A stretch of DNA of 64,000 nucleotides from Bacillota bacterium (lineage in GTDB: Bacteria; Bacillota; Clostridia; Oscillospirales; Oscillospiraceae): the NCBI GenBank assembly GCA_023402075.1, contig JAEXCS010000044.1, positions 52,396-116,395 on the forward strand, written 5' to 3'. How positions within the stretch are numbered: the first letter of the stretch is position 1; the number at the start of each line of letters is the position of its first letter. Of this stretch, positions 52,250-63,999 are shown one piece after another. A model generated the notes under the pieces. That model worked only from the letters and a program-made list of their open reading frames with translations, was not told where the DNA came from and did no database searches. The position numbers and the translations under genes are program-made.

Positions 52250-54301
52250 TTAGTATTTGCTTTCTCCATAGATATTGTAATTAATCGAATCGGTAGACAT
52301 CTCATCCATGTTTATAGAATTATCTATATAGGTACTTTCGCCTGATTTTAACTTGAATTGGCTAATTTGATCCTTTAATAACTGAGCTTGTCCACTTAAT
52401 TCCTCACTTGCTGCTGCACTTTCTTCTGCTGTAGCACTATTATGCTGCACTACAGAAGAAATTTGGTCAACACCTATTGTTATTTGAGAAATAGCAGATG
52501 CTTGCTCCTCAGAAGCGTTGGATATTTCATGAATAAGCTTAAGTACTTTACTGGAAGACTCAACAACATTTTGCATTGATTGCTCTGCAAGCTCTGTAAT
52601 CTTTGCTCCATGCTCTACAGCTTGTACCGTTTCTTCTATAAGAATAGTCGTATTTTTTGCAGCCTCTGCTGATTTTTGTGCTAAGTTTCTAACCTCATCA
52701 GCAACAACAGCAAATCCTTTTCCGGCAGTACCCGCACGCGCAGCCTCGACAGCAGCATTGAGAGCCAGAATATTTGTTTGAAATGCAATATCCTCGATTG
52801 TTTTAATGATCTTGCTGATTTCCACTGATTTTGCATTAATATTGTTCATTGCAATTTTCATTTCATGCATCTGCGCATTGCTATTTTCAACTTCATCACC
52901 AGCTGACAGGGCTTCGGTATTTGCAAGGTTTGCATTATTAGCAGTTCTCTTAATTTGCTGGGAAAGCTCTGTCATCGTTGCAGAAAGCTCCTCCACACTG
53001 CTTGCTTGTTCAGTTGCACCTTGAGCCAGTGATTGTGCACCAGAGGACACCTGCCCGGAACCACTGGACACTTGGTCAGCAGCAATATTAATTTGCCTTA
53101 ATGTGGTTGAAACCTCTTGAATCATTTTTAAAATAGATGTTTGTATCTGTTTAAAATCGCCTTCAAATTCATGTGAAATAGATACTGCAAAATTTCCTTC
53201 TGCCATCTCTGTGGTTACATATGCTATATCCGAAATATATTGTTTTAATGCGCTAATAGATTGTCTCATACTGTCTGCAAGACGTCCTAGTTCGTCCTTA
53301 CTCTGGTAATTCACATCCACATTCAGGTTCCCAATGGCCATTTGATTCGCCGCATTCTCAATCTCTTTAATTGGTTTAGCAATTGAATTAGCCAGTTTGA
53401 AAGCTAATAGAATTCCGATAGCAACAACTGAAATCATAAGAAGTACAGTTATGAGCACTGTTGTTTTCGTGCCTTGCATAAAGTCATCAATATTAGTACA
53501 TACGGCTAACGACCACCCCAGATTATTATCTATAGGAGAATATGCAACTATTTTTTTTGTACCGTTATAACTATATGTGCCAGTACCAGACTCCCCATTT
53601 GTCATTTTCTTTTCTATTTCAGCTAAGTTTTTTAGCTCTGGATTTTGCTCAACTAACTCAAGCGTATTGTCTCGTTTGTCCACTGTGATCGTTGGATGGG
53701 CAATAGTATAGTTGTCCTTATCCAAAATATAAGCTATGCCATGTTGTCCAACTTGTATTGGCTTTACAATATCAGACAAAACATTTGCATCGACTAAATA
53801 ATACACTACACCTACTACTTTACTATTGAATTGCCCATTTTCCCATAGTGGAGCAGCAATAGTTATAACATATTGGTTAAGAGATCTACTAAGTAAAACA
53901 TTGGATATGGCAACCTCTCCTTTTAGCGCTGTTTGAAAATAATCTCGGTCGGAAACGTCCACCTCACTAAGAATCCCTCGTCCGTTAACATCTACAATAT
54001 TGCCCATTAAAAAACCATATTGCTGCACTCTGCTATTGCAAATCTCTTTTTTCTGTGTGATATCAACATTAGAATCGCTTAAACTTGGTATTAAACCAGT
54101 TTCCTTAGCAGTTGCTGTGACCTCATCCAAAGAAGTTGCCACCAATGACTGTGCAACCTTTGATGTTTCCGCAAGAGTTTCCTTTAATGTGTCAATAGAA
54201 CTGAAATACATTAAAAAAGATACGATACCTCCTAATAGCCCTACTGAAATAAGCAGCATTGTACAAATTGTTACAATCATTTTTGTCTTTATACTTTTCA
54301 T
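52250..54301 (-). CDS. Methyl-accepting chemotaxis protein with Cache sensor
   Basis: Membrane chemoreceptor of 683 residues. TM1 is at about 8-31, the extracytoplasmic dCache domain at about 35-280 (with VDVNGRGILSEVDVSDRDYFQTALKGE and AAPLWENG), TM2 at about 283-305 and HAMP at about 305-358. A cytoplasmic signalling domain ends near 660, and its hairpin tip reads AFQTNILALNAAVEAARAGTAGKGFAVVADEVRNLA, which binds CheA and CheW. No CheR-binding pentapeptide is seen at the C-terminus. It is AT-rich like the rest of the island and lies 138 bases after the diguanylate cyclase on the same strand. No other che or flagellar genes are in the window. Confidence 0.95.
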   Translation of the reverse strand: MKSIKTKMIVTICTMLLISVGLLGGIVSFLMYFSSIDTLKETLAETSKVAQSLVATSLDEVTATAKETGLIPSLSDSNVDITQKKEICNSRVQQYGFLMGNIVDVNGRGILSEVDVSDRDYFQTALKGEVAISNVLLSRSLNQYVITIAAPLWENGQFNSKVVGVVYYLVDANVLSDIVKPIQVGQHGIAYILDKDNYTIAHPTITVDKRDNTLELVEQNPELKNLAEIEKKMTNGESGTGTYSYNGTKKIVAYSPIDNNLGWSLAVCTNIDDFMQGTKTTVLITVLLMISVVAIGILLAFKLANSIAKPIKEIENAANQMAIGNLNVDVNYQSKDELGRLADSMRQSISALKQYISDIAYVTTEMAEGNFAVSISHEFEGDFKQIQTSILKMIQEVSTTLRQINIAADQVSSGSGQVSSGAQSLAQGATEQASSVEELSATMTELSQQIKRTANNANLANTEALSAGDEVENSNAQMHEMKIAMNNINAKSVEISKIIKTIEDIAFQTNILALNAAVEAARAGTAGKGFAVVADEVRNLAQKSAEAAKNTTILIEETVQAVEHGAKITELAEQSMQNVVESSSKVLKLIHEISNASEEQASAISQITIGVDQISSVVQHNSATAEESAAASEELSGQAQLLKDQISQFKLKSGESTYIDNSINMDEMSTDSINYNIYGESKY

Positions 54302-54439
54302 AATTTACCTCCCCATATTCCTACAATAATTAATTATGATTTCTTTTCAGTTTGCTTATCAAATTCAATCTACTGCCCCCCTGATTTTCAAGTCTAACAC
54401 AAATTCAGTGTTTATAAATTGGTGCAATCGGTAATTTCA

Positions 54440-55294
54440 CTAAGAAGTTTCAAAAATATGCATGGTATTCTTCCCTTGTCCTTTAGCGATGTACAGTGCT
54501 TTGTCTGCATTGTCGTATAAATAACTATACAAAGATTTATCAATCCCGCGAGAAAATCCTATGCCGACGCTGCAAGTAACTTTTATACTTTTAAAGCGGT
54601 TTGATATATAAATTGGGAAATTCTCTAATAATTTTTCGGTAACGTTTATGATAGAAGATTTGTCTTTTACTTCAGGGCAAAACACCAAAAATTCATCTCC
54701 ACCAAATCTTGCAATACAATCTTTTGAATGATAACTTGATTTAATTATTGAGCTAACTTTAATAAGAGCTTCATCTCCTTTTTTATGACCCAATGTATCG
54801 TTAATTAATTTAAAGTTATCAACATCTATCATAATAAGTGCACAAAGATCCTTTTCGTTGAAATGTTTTTCTATAAATGTTTCAACACCTTGCCTATTCA
54901 ACAAATGTGTTAAAGTATCTATCTCGCTCAATCGTCTTAAATCACGTTTCATTTGGAATTCTTTAAGTTTCATATAAGTTAAAAAACTATTGATTGTTAT
55001 TGCGAATACAACAATAACAATATTATCAGTAAGATAAGTTAACAAAGAAAATACCGTTGCTTTGTTGAGATACATGTAAATAGTAAAGATGGAATCGGTA
55101 ATGAAAATAGTACATAATACAAGACCAAATACGTGAGGCTTTCCTATTATGGAAAGTGCAGTACACATAACAATACAAACTACAATTGTATTAGAAACAA
55201 AATCCGGATAAATGATATACTGAATGTCAATATTGCAATGAGTTGAAAAATATTGAGATAAGCCAAGGGAATTACAAATGATTTTTTGATGCAT
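54440..55294 (-). CDS. GGDEF diguanylate cyclase, C-terminal part of a probable frameshifted gene
   Basis: Open frame of 284 residues with three or four membrane helices in the first 110 residues and an intact GGDEF domain (about 125-282). DTLTHLLNR opens the domain, DVDNFKLINDTLGHKKGDEAL holds a metal Asp, and the active site is RFGGDEFLVFCP. No RxxD inhibitory site is evident. The first 25 residues of this frame are not hydrophobic, while the overlapping upstream frame (55180-55548) supplies the missing membrane helices. The original protein was probably about 368 residues. If the break is real, the fragment may still be made from the ATG at 55294. Confidence 0.8.
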   Translation of the reverse strand: MHQKIICNSLGLSQYFSTHCNIDIQYIIYPDFVSNTIVVCIVMCTALSIIGKPHVFGLVLCTIFITDSIFTIYMYLNKATVFSLLTYLTDNIVIVVFAITINSFLTYMKLKEFQMKRDLRRLSEIDTLTHLLNRQGVETFIEKHFNEKDLCALIMIDVDNFKLINDTLGHKKGDEALIKVSSIIKSSYHSKDCIARFGGDEFLVFCPEVKDKSSIINVTEKLLENFPIYISNRFKSIKVTCSVGIGFSRGIDKSLYSYLYDNADKALYIAKGQGKNTMHIFETS

Positions 55295-55548
55295 GTGCTC
55301 TTTAATATGGATACAATTACAGCAGAAAATATAATCTCATAACAACAAATCCACAACCCAAAGCTAACTGGTTCATCAGATACATCGCCTATCATAACAG
55401 ACAATAACACATATAAACCGAATAAAACAATTAAAGAAACATTCAAACTTTTTTGAGCATATAATGTATACTCCCTTATATCATCAAGAAAAAGTTCGTA
55501 TTGCTTTTTTACTTGAACTATATTGCATATACAATTACTACACTTCAC
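55180..55548 (-). CDS. N-terminal membrane part of the diguanylate cyclase (frameshift fragment)
   Basis: A 122-residue frame starting with GTG 55548, which follows the strong ribosome site GGGAGGG. It has a Cys-containing N-terminus and three hydrophobic helices (about 35-53, 63-83, 92-120), but no catalytic domain. It overlaps the GGDEF frame by 115 bases, and membrane character passes from this frame to the other near 55200-55215. It is the 5' part of the riboswitch-controlled diguanylate cyclase. A one-base indel or sequencing error would explain the split; programmed frameshifting is less likely. Confidence 0.65.
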   Translation of the reverse strand: MKCSNCICNIVQVKKQYELFLDDIREYTLYAQKSLNVSLIVLFGLYVLLSVMIGDVSDEPVSFGLWICCYEIIFSAVIVSILKSTCIKKSFVIPLAYLNIFQLIAILTFSISFIRILFLIQL

Positions 55549-55604
55549 AGATCACCCTCCCTTTTATAAAGGTATAATTCCGGACTGCTTGTTCAATAAA
55601 AAAC

Positions 55605-55637
55605 AAAAAAGCAGTAACTTGGCATCGTTACTGCTTT
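55605..55637 (-). terminator. Riboswitch expression-platform terminator
   Basis: Eleven-base arms (55637-55627 and 55618-55608 on the minus strand) followed by TTTTTTGTTTTTT, between the aptamer and the cyclase start. Terminator-type control is likely; the ligand's effect (on or off) cannot be read. Confidence 0.8.
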
Positions 55638-55686
55638 CATCTTAAAAGTATTCCAATAGTAGTAATACACTAACTTTTAATTTAAA

Positions 55687-55768
55687 TTGAGCAACTGGCT
55701 ACCATAGGTTTATTACCCTTAGGCCCTTTAGCTTTGCGTCCTATTCTTTTAAATAGTTTGCTGTATTT
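55687..55768 (-). ncRNA. c-di-GMP-I (GEMM) riboswitch aptamer
   Basis: On the minus strand the GEMM-I core can be followed in order. AGCAAAC opens the aptamer. A hairpin CUAUU-UAAAAG-AAUAG with a GNRA-like receptor region comes next, then the conserved GGACGCAAAGC, GGGCCUAA, a second hairpin GGG-UAAUAAA-CCU, and a closing GUAGCCAGUUGCU whose UUGCU pairs with AGCAA. This senses cyclic di-GMP. It sits 140 bases upstream of a diguanylate cyclase with a terminator between, so the enzyme's gene is probably controlled by its own product. Confidence 0.9.
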
Positions 55769-55781
55769 TTTATTATATAGA

Positions 55782-55810
55782 AGTATAACATTTATGGCAT
55801 CAAAGGTCAA
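55782..55810 (-). promoter_or_regulatory. Promoter of the riboswitch-cyclase transcript
   Basis: On the minus strand TTGACC (55810-55805), a 17-base spacer and TATACT (55787-55782); transcription would start just before the aptamer. Confidence 0.75.
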
Positions 55811-56177
55811 TATTTATCAAAATTTTGTACTGATTGTGGCAAACCACTGACCCTAAATCGTGCGCACACAATGACGGGGAGCAAAAATAACTTTTGTGTT
55901 CATTAATAGGATTAAGGTAGGCGAAAAGTTAAAGATACTCAAGCAATGCACCACATAATATTGGGATTTACTATTGTAATATTAGAATGTGATAATGAGT
56001 TACAAGCTGCAATTTTAAAGATCACAAAAGGCGGACGCCGAAACTGTCCGCCTGATATGCCCCACAAATAGTCGGTTCATGAATAATCCTTGTCAACACC
56101 GACCTAACCAACAGCGTGGATTTTCTCGTATTCAGTTTACAATTCTTAGTTGTCCCTTGTGACACAATCGCTTTCAC

Positions 56178-56192
56178 ACGCCGGGGCCTTTT

Positions 56193-56194
<2 letters not shown>
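56178..56194. terminator. Right arm of the split bidirectional terminator
   Basis: Exact 17-base reverse complement of 45502-45518. It touches the stop codon of the hybrid kinase gene (56193-56195) and ends in TTTTTT on the plus strand. Confidence 0.75.
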
Positions 56195-59786
<3,592 letters not shown>

Positions 59787-59847
59787 TGACAGCACCTCCT
59801 TTTCCAAAGAAGCTTTCGTCTCTTTTCGTCTGCCCTGCGGCAGCGTC

Positions 59848-62046
59848 TCAGGCAAAGCAAACGCCCTTTTGATTCCGTTTTGCGCGGTAGAGCGCCTGGT
59901 CTGCCCGTGAAAATGCAGACGCAAAGGACTCGCCCTCTCCCATCAGGGCCATACCTGCCGAGCAGGAGGCGCAAAATCCCCCGGGCAACGCCGGGCTGCT
60001 GTCCCGGAATGCCTGACAAATCTCCTGCCCCTTCTTCATGGCAGACTCCGCCGAGCGCATGCGCGGCATCACGGCAACAAACTCGTCTCCACCGATACGG
60101 GCGAGAATATCCCCGCCCCGGGTGTGGGAGCGGAGTACGGTGCTGAACCGCCGAAGCATCTCATCGCCCCCCGCGTGACCCTTGGAATCGTTGCAGTCCT
60201 TCAGGTTGTCCATGTCGAACACAAAAACCGACACGCTGGTCTGGCTGAAATCCAGCCGCGCCATGGAGTCGTCCAGTCCCCGGCGGTTCAAAAGGCCGGT
60301 CAGGTAGTCCTGATAGGCGGCCATCTCCAGAAGATGGGTTTTTTCCAAGATATCGGCATCCTTCAGAGAATTTTCCTCCTGCGAATCATCCACATCCTTA
60401 AGGAACTGCTCAAACTCCGCCCGGGGAAGAGGGGGTGCATAATAATATCCCTGTGCATAGTTGCAGCCCATGCTTCTCAGCTTTTCCACCTGCTCGGCAG
60501 ATTCCACACCCTCGGCGGTAACCTGAAGGTCCAGCCAGCGGGCAAGGCTGACCACGAAGCTGAGAATCCCACGGCGCTTGCTCCGCTCCTGATCCTCTTT
60601 CAAAAACTTCATGTCCAGCTTCAAAATATCGATGGGCAGCTCATTGAGCATGTTGAGCGAGGAATAGCCGCTGCCAAAATCGTCCATCTCAATGGTAAAC
60701 CCGGCGTTGCGAAGCTTTGCCACCTCCTCGCAAAGCTGGCGGTGATCCTCGGTATAGGCCGTCTCCGTAATCTCCAGATGGAGGAGCGACGGCTTAATGC
60801 CATACCGCTGGCGAATCCCCAGCAGCACGCATTCAAGATTGGCATTATAGATATCGGCCCTTGAAACGTTGACGGAAACAGGCACCAGCGGCATTCCCCG
60901 CATCTCCCACTCCCGCAGGGCAGCAGCGGTTTCCTCCCAGATGTATTGATCCAGGCGGGTAATAAATCCGTTGCGCTCGAACAGCGGCATAAAGCTTTCG
61001 GGCAGCAAAAACCCCAGAGTGGGGTGGTTCCAGCGGACAAGCGCCTCCGCTCCGCAAACCCGGTTGCTGCGCAGGCTGAACTTGGGCTGATAATAAATTT
61101 CAAATTGACGGGCCGCCAAAGCGGCTTCCATCCCGTCCTCCAGCGTTTTTTCCCACAGCCGCGTCTGGCGCAGCTCGTCGTTGTAAACGGCCAGCAGACG
61201 TCCGTATTCCCCCCGAATGGAGTTGCAGGCCAAAAGCGCCCGGTCGCACATCTGCTCCACAGGAATGAGTACGTCCGTAATGGGATAGACTCCCCATTTC
61301 ATGGAGAAGCTTTTCACACCGGACTCCCCCCGGATGCGCTCCGTTGCCCGGTTCAGCGCAGCCTCCAAATCCATGGAGTCCCGCCGGATCATACACGCAA
61401 AAATATCCGCCTGCAGCCGCCCGCACAGGTGCTCTCCCGGCAGCCCGTCCCGCAGCTCTCGGGCAATCAGGCGCAAAATCTGATCTCCCACCGCAAGCCC
61501 GAACACCTCGTTGATAAACTTGAAATTCTTCACGTTGGAGCACAGGAGATCATACTGCTCATCCGGATTCTGACGCAGCGTCTGGCGCACCCGTTGATAG
61601 AAAAATGCCTGAGTGTGCAATCCGGTCAGCCGGTCGTGCTCCATCTGGTTCACCAGCGCAGCCGTCTCCCGCAGGGAAATGATGTTGGCGGCCCGATGCA
61701 GCACCACGCCGGGCTTGTACGGCTTGGTAATAAAGTCCATGGCCCCGCGGGTCAGCGCCTCCACCTCGTCCTCTTCGCCGCCGCTTTGGGTCACAACAAT
61801 CACGGGGATAGCAGACAGAAGCTTGTCCGTCTGCACGCTTTCCAAAAACGCATAGCCGTCCATCACGGGCATCCTGATGTCCAGAAAAATTAGAGAAATC
61901 CCCAGTGACTCCCGGCTCAGAATCTCCAGCGCCTCCTGCCCGTGGGCAGCTTCCAGCGTTTCGTATTCTCGGGAGAGAATTTTACAGAGCGTCAGTCGGT
62001 TGGCAATACTGTCGTCCACCACCAGGATTTTGCGCCGCGTATTCAT
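59848..62046 (-). CDS. REC-GGDEF-EAL-GGDEF c-di-GMP turnover regulator
   Basis: Cytosolic response regulator of 732 residues. The receiver (about 1-125) has its phospho-Asp in FLDIRMPVMDG near 56. The first GGDEF domain (about 130-290) is degenerate, with LQADIFACM in place of GGDEF. The EAL phosphodiesterase (about 305-550) keeps its residues: EALVRW, SVNVSR, LEITET, MDDFGSGYSS, LKLDMKFL, TAEGVES. A second GGDEF (about 575-730) is intact (RIGGDEFVAVM). It can probably both make and break c-di-GMP, switched by phosphorylation from the downstream kinase. The frame opens with TTG 62106; ATG 62046 was preferred although its ribosome site is weak. Confidence 0.92.
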   Translation of the reverse strand: MNTRRKILVVDDSIANRLTLCKILSREYETLEAAHGQEALEILSRESLGISLIFLDIRMPVMDGYAFLESVQTDKLLSAIPVIVVTQSGGEEDEVEALTRGAMDFITKPYKPGVVLHRAANIISLRETAALVNQMEHDRLTGLHTQAFFYQRVRQTLRQNPDEQYDLLCSNVKNFKFINEVFGLAVGDQILRLIARELRDGLPGEHLCGRLQADIFACMIRRDSMDLEAALNRATERIRGESGVKSFSMKWGVYPITDVLIPVEQMCDRALLACNSIRGEYGRLLAVYNDELRQTRLWEKTLEDGMEAALAARQFEIYYQPKFSLRSNRVCGAEALVRWNHPTLGFLLPESFMPLFERNGFITRLDQYIWEETAAALREWEMRGMPLVPVSVNVSRADIYNANLECVLLGIRQRYGIKPSLLHLEITETAYTEDHRQLCEEVAKLRNAGFTIEMDDFGSGYSSLNMLNELPIDILKLDMKFLKEDQERSKRRGILSFVVSLARWLDLQVTAEGVESAEQVEKLRSMGCNYAQGYYYAPPLPRAEFEQFLKDVDDSQEENSLKDADILEKTHLLEMAAYQDYLTGLLNRRGLDDSMARLDFSQTSVSVFVFDMDNLKDCNDSKGHAGGDEMLRRFSTVLRSHTRGGDILARIGGDEFVAVMPRMRSAESAMKKGQEICQAFRDSSPALPGGFCASCSAGMALMGEGESFASAFSRADQALYRAKRNQKGVCFA

Positions 62047-62172
62047 CCCGCTTTTTCCCCCGTTCTCTCCCAGCGTGCGTATCCGCCCTTGCCGGTCCCG
62101 CCGCAAACGGTGGCCCGAAAAGCGGCGGTTGAGTTTTGGCGCACGGTGGATGAAATAATGATAGGTGTTTTT

Positions 62173-62201
62173 ATTATATAATTATAATATGGAAATTTCA
62201 A
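62173..62201 (-). promoter_or_regulatory. Promoter of the c-di-GMP regulator-kinase operon
   Basis: On the minus strand TTGAAA (62201-62196), a 17-base spacer and a perfect TATAAT (62178-62173), leader about 120 bases. No GEMM riboswitch is visible in this leader. Confidence 0.75.
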
Positions 62202-62314
62202 CGCTTCATCTTAATTTCCTGCTGTTTTTCTTATATTTAAGGCAAAATACCGAAAGGCCGCCGCATTTTTCGCTTTCCGCGACAATGCAGCGGCCATTTC
62301 ACCTGTCTCTGTTA

Positions 62315-63235
62315 TTACACGGAATGTCTGCGCAGATATTCCAGCCATTTCTTGCACCCGGCGGTATTGAGATGCACTCCGTCAGTGGTCAGTTCCGTGG
62401 GAAGCGTTCCGTTTTCATCCGTCACAGCTGAAGCCACGTCCAAAAATATGCAGTCTTCCTCCTTGGCCAGTTCTTCAAGCAGGCCGTTAAACAAGACAAT
62501 TCGTTCGTTTTTCACATAGCTGTGCTTGGCATCCTGCTTTGCACTGACAGGCGGCAGAGACTGAATGATAATCACGGCTTCGGGGTGATCCGCCCGCATC
62601 CGGGCGATTACCTTTGCATACTGCTCCGTAAATTCTTCGGTACGATACCAGCCCAGTTCGTTAATACCCAGCATCATGTAAATTTTTCCGTAGCTTCCCC
62701 GTGAAAGCGCATCTAAGATCGTCTCCGGCCCCGACGGTCCTTCCTGCGTCTCCTTATCCATCACCGTCTGAACAGTTGCGCCCACACCGCAGAAATATGT
62801 ACCCTCTTTCAGGCCGCTGTATAGCTGAAACCCCTCGGTTCGGGAGTCTCCCACAAAGGCCGCGTCTGTAAAATAGCCCTCTTGCACAAGAGCGCCGTCC
62901 GCGTCTGATTCAGAGTCCGGCAGAGCGCCCGTCGCTCCGTCCTCTCCGTAGAATGCCCCGGAGTTCTCTTCAAAAGCACCCGCGGAGCCTGTCCCGGATT
63001 CCACACTGCCGGGGGCGGCAGTGCCGGAAGGCCCGTCCACAAAATCCGCCCACGCTTTGGGCGGCGTCTGCGTCGGGGGGACGGCAGGGGAGGCCGCCGC
63101 AGCCACGGAAGCCAGCGAGGCATCCATCGTGGGAGTCAGGGGCGTGTTCACCGTAAGGCCCACTGTTAAAATCAGCGCCAGCAAAGCCCCCTTATGCATT
63201 CTTTCCTTTTCTTGCTTTTTTCGTCTTCCCGCCAC
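62315..63235 (-). CDS. Secreted SGNH/GDSL-type hydrolase
   Basis: Exported esterase-like protein of 306 residues. A basic N-terminus and hydrophobic helix (about 14-32) act as a signal or anchor. A low-complexity Ala/Pro/Gly/Ser linker (about 35-115) leads to an SGNH domain (about 120-300) with block I AFVGDSRTEG, where Ser is the nucleophile, block III GINELG and block V DGVHLN with the Asp-His pair. Such enzymes deacylate cell-wall polymers or glycans. The GTG start at 63235 is preceded by GGAGAG. It is monocistronic on the minus strand. Confidence 0.88.
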   Translation of the reverse strand: MAGRRKKQEKERMHKGALLALILTVGLTVNTPLTPTMDASLASVAAAASPAVPPTQTPPKAWADFVDGPSGTAAPGSVESGTGSAGAFEENSGAFYGEDGATGALPDSESDADGALVQEGYFTDAAFVGDSRTEGFQLYSGLKEGTYFCGVGATVQTVMDKETQEGPSGPETILDALSRGSYGKIYMMLGINELGWYRTEEFTEQYAKVIARMRADHPEAVIIIQSLPPVSAKQDAKHSYVKNERIVLFNGLLEELAKEEDCIFLDVASAVTDENGTLPTELTTDGVHLNTAGCKKWLEYLRRHSV

Positions 63236-63471
63236 GCCGCTCTCTCCTTTAACCTGTTTGTGTACTCCATTGTATACAAAAAGGACGCGCCAAAGAAGAA
63301 AAAAGTGAAGACAATCCGGTTAAAAATAATGACAAATTACGTCGAAAAGTTACAGTACTCTCCGACGGGTAATTTTTGGTCTTTTCCGGCCTTTATTTTA
63401 CAGATGAAAAGAGGCGGTTTCCTACTCTATGGTTCCTTTTTATTTTTATTATGCCAATTTTTCAAAAGCTG

Positions 63472-63500
63472 TTGACAAACCCGTCGTTTTCGTGTATTAT
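63472..63500 (+). promoter_or_regulatory. Promoter of tRNA-Val
   Basis: Perfect TTGACA at 63472-63477, a 17-base spacer and TATTAT at 63495-63500, 16 bases before the mature tRNA 5' end. Confidence 0.85.
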
Positions 63501-63515
63501 TCATTCGTTCGCTTC

Positions 63516-63592
63516 GGACGATTAGCTCAGCTGGCTAGAGCACCTGCTTGACGTGCAGGGGGTCACAGGTTCGAGTCCTGTATCGTCCACCA
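63516..63592 (+). tRNA. tRNA-Val (GAC)
   Basis: A 77-base tRNA with encoded CCA. The acceptor stem GGACGAT/ATCGTCC, D arm AGCTCAGCTGGCTAGAGC, anticodon stem-loop CCTGC-TTGACGT-GCAGG with anticodon GAC, and TPsiC arm with GGTTCGAGTCC all pair correctly. It has its own promoter and terminator. Confidence 0.95.
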
Positions 63593-63593
63593 A

Positions 63594-63631
63594 AAATCCT
63601 TAGAACCGTAATGGTTCTAAGGATTTTTTTG
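63594..63631 (+). terminator. Terminator after tRNA-Val
   Basis: Fourteen-base arms (63594-63607, 63613-63626) around GTAAT, then a T-run; it starts two bases after the CCA end. Confidence 0.9.
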
Positions 63632-63797
63632 CTTTTTAACAGGTATTTGGCGACAATGGTATTGCGGCTATTGCCTTCACACTTGTACAAATTGCACGCC
63701 AAAGCCGGAATACGAAAACTATTATTTCAGTCTTCCCTTTTTGTGCAATTCTGCAAGATTATCCAATATCCTGTCATAATTTTCAGATTAAAAAGTC

Positions 63798-63826
63798 TTG
63801 ACAAAATGGAAATGGCAAGATATAAT
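63798..63826 (+). promoter_or_regulatory. Fully consensus sigma-A promoter
   Basis: TTGACA at 63798-63803, exactly 17 bases, TATAAT at 63821-63826: the best promoter in the window. It reads into a short ORF at 63883. Confidence 0.85.
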
Positions 63827-63882
63827 TCCAACATACCTACTAATTAAGTTGGTAATATAAATTTGTGAAAGAGGTGAGCAAG

Positions 63883-63999
63883 ATGACGACGCTGTTTCAA
63901 AGACTGCTGCGGGGCAATTTCCGCTGTGGGCGAATGCTGTACTCCCGGACAAGTGATATGGCCGGGCGCGTCGGCATGTCCTGTTCGCGCCCCTGGTGA
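63883..63999 (+). CDS. Possible 38-residue small protein or leader peptide
   Basis: Short open frame beginning MTTLFQRLLRGN and ending SCSRPW with stop TGA at 63997. It is preceded by GAGGTGAG nine bases before the ATG and by a fully consensus promoter, and a short inverted repeat CCAAC/GTTGG (63828-63852) lies in its leader. It is basic (many Arg), has two Cys residues and no clear membrane helix. I do not recognise it. It could be a small protein, a leader peptide for a gene beyond the window, or a chance frame. Nothing else is seen between 63632 and 63797. Confidence 0.4.
   Translation: MTTLFQRLLRGNFRCGRMLYSRTSDMAGRVGMSCSRPW

Larger units (their letters stand above)
45519..56177. mobile_element. 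AT-rich mobilisable island with serine recombinase
   Basis: A block of about 10.7 kb, clearly AT-richer than both flanks. It contains a large serine recombinase, TnpW-like protein, relaxase with nested gene, MobC-like protein, RepA-like ATPase, DUF6076 protein, chemoreceptor and riboswitch-controlled diguanylate cyclase. The bounds are set by the two arms of one split terminator, so they are outer limits. Weak end similarity (GTGTTATAGGGA near 45529; GTGTCACAAGGGA on the minus strand from 56165) suggests ends 10-12 bases inside. No coupling protein or type IV secretion genes are present, so it would need a helper to conjugate. Confidence 0.8.
55549..56192. other. Gap with riboswitch, gene remnant and island right end
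   Basis: From left to right: leader and terminator of the diguanylate cyclase (55549-55640), c-di-GMP-I aptamer (55687-55768), its promoter (55782-55810), a zinc-ribbon-like coding remnant on the plus strand (about 55795-55907), AT-rich sequence with no gene, a GGCGGAC/GTCCGCC hairpin (56030-56062), and the right arm of the split terminator (56178-56194). Confidence 0.55.
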
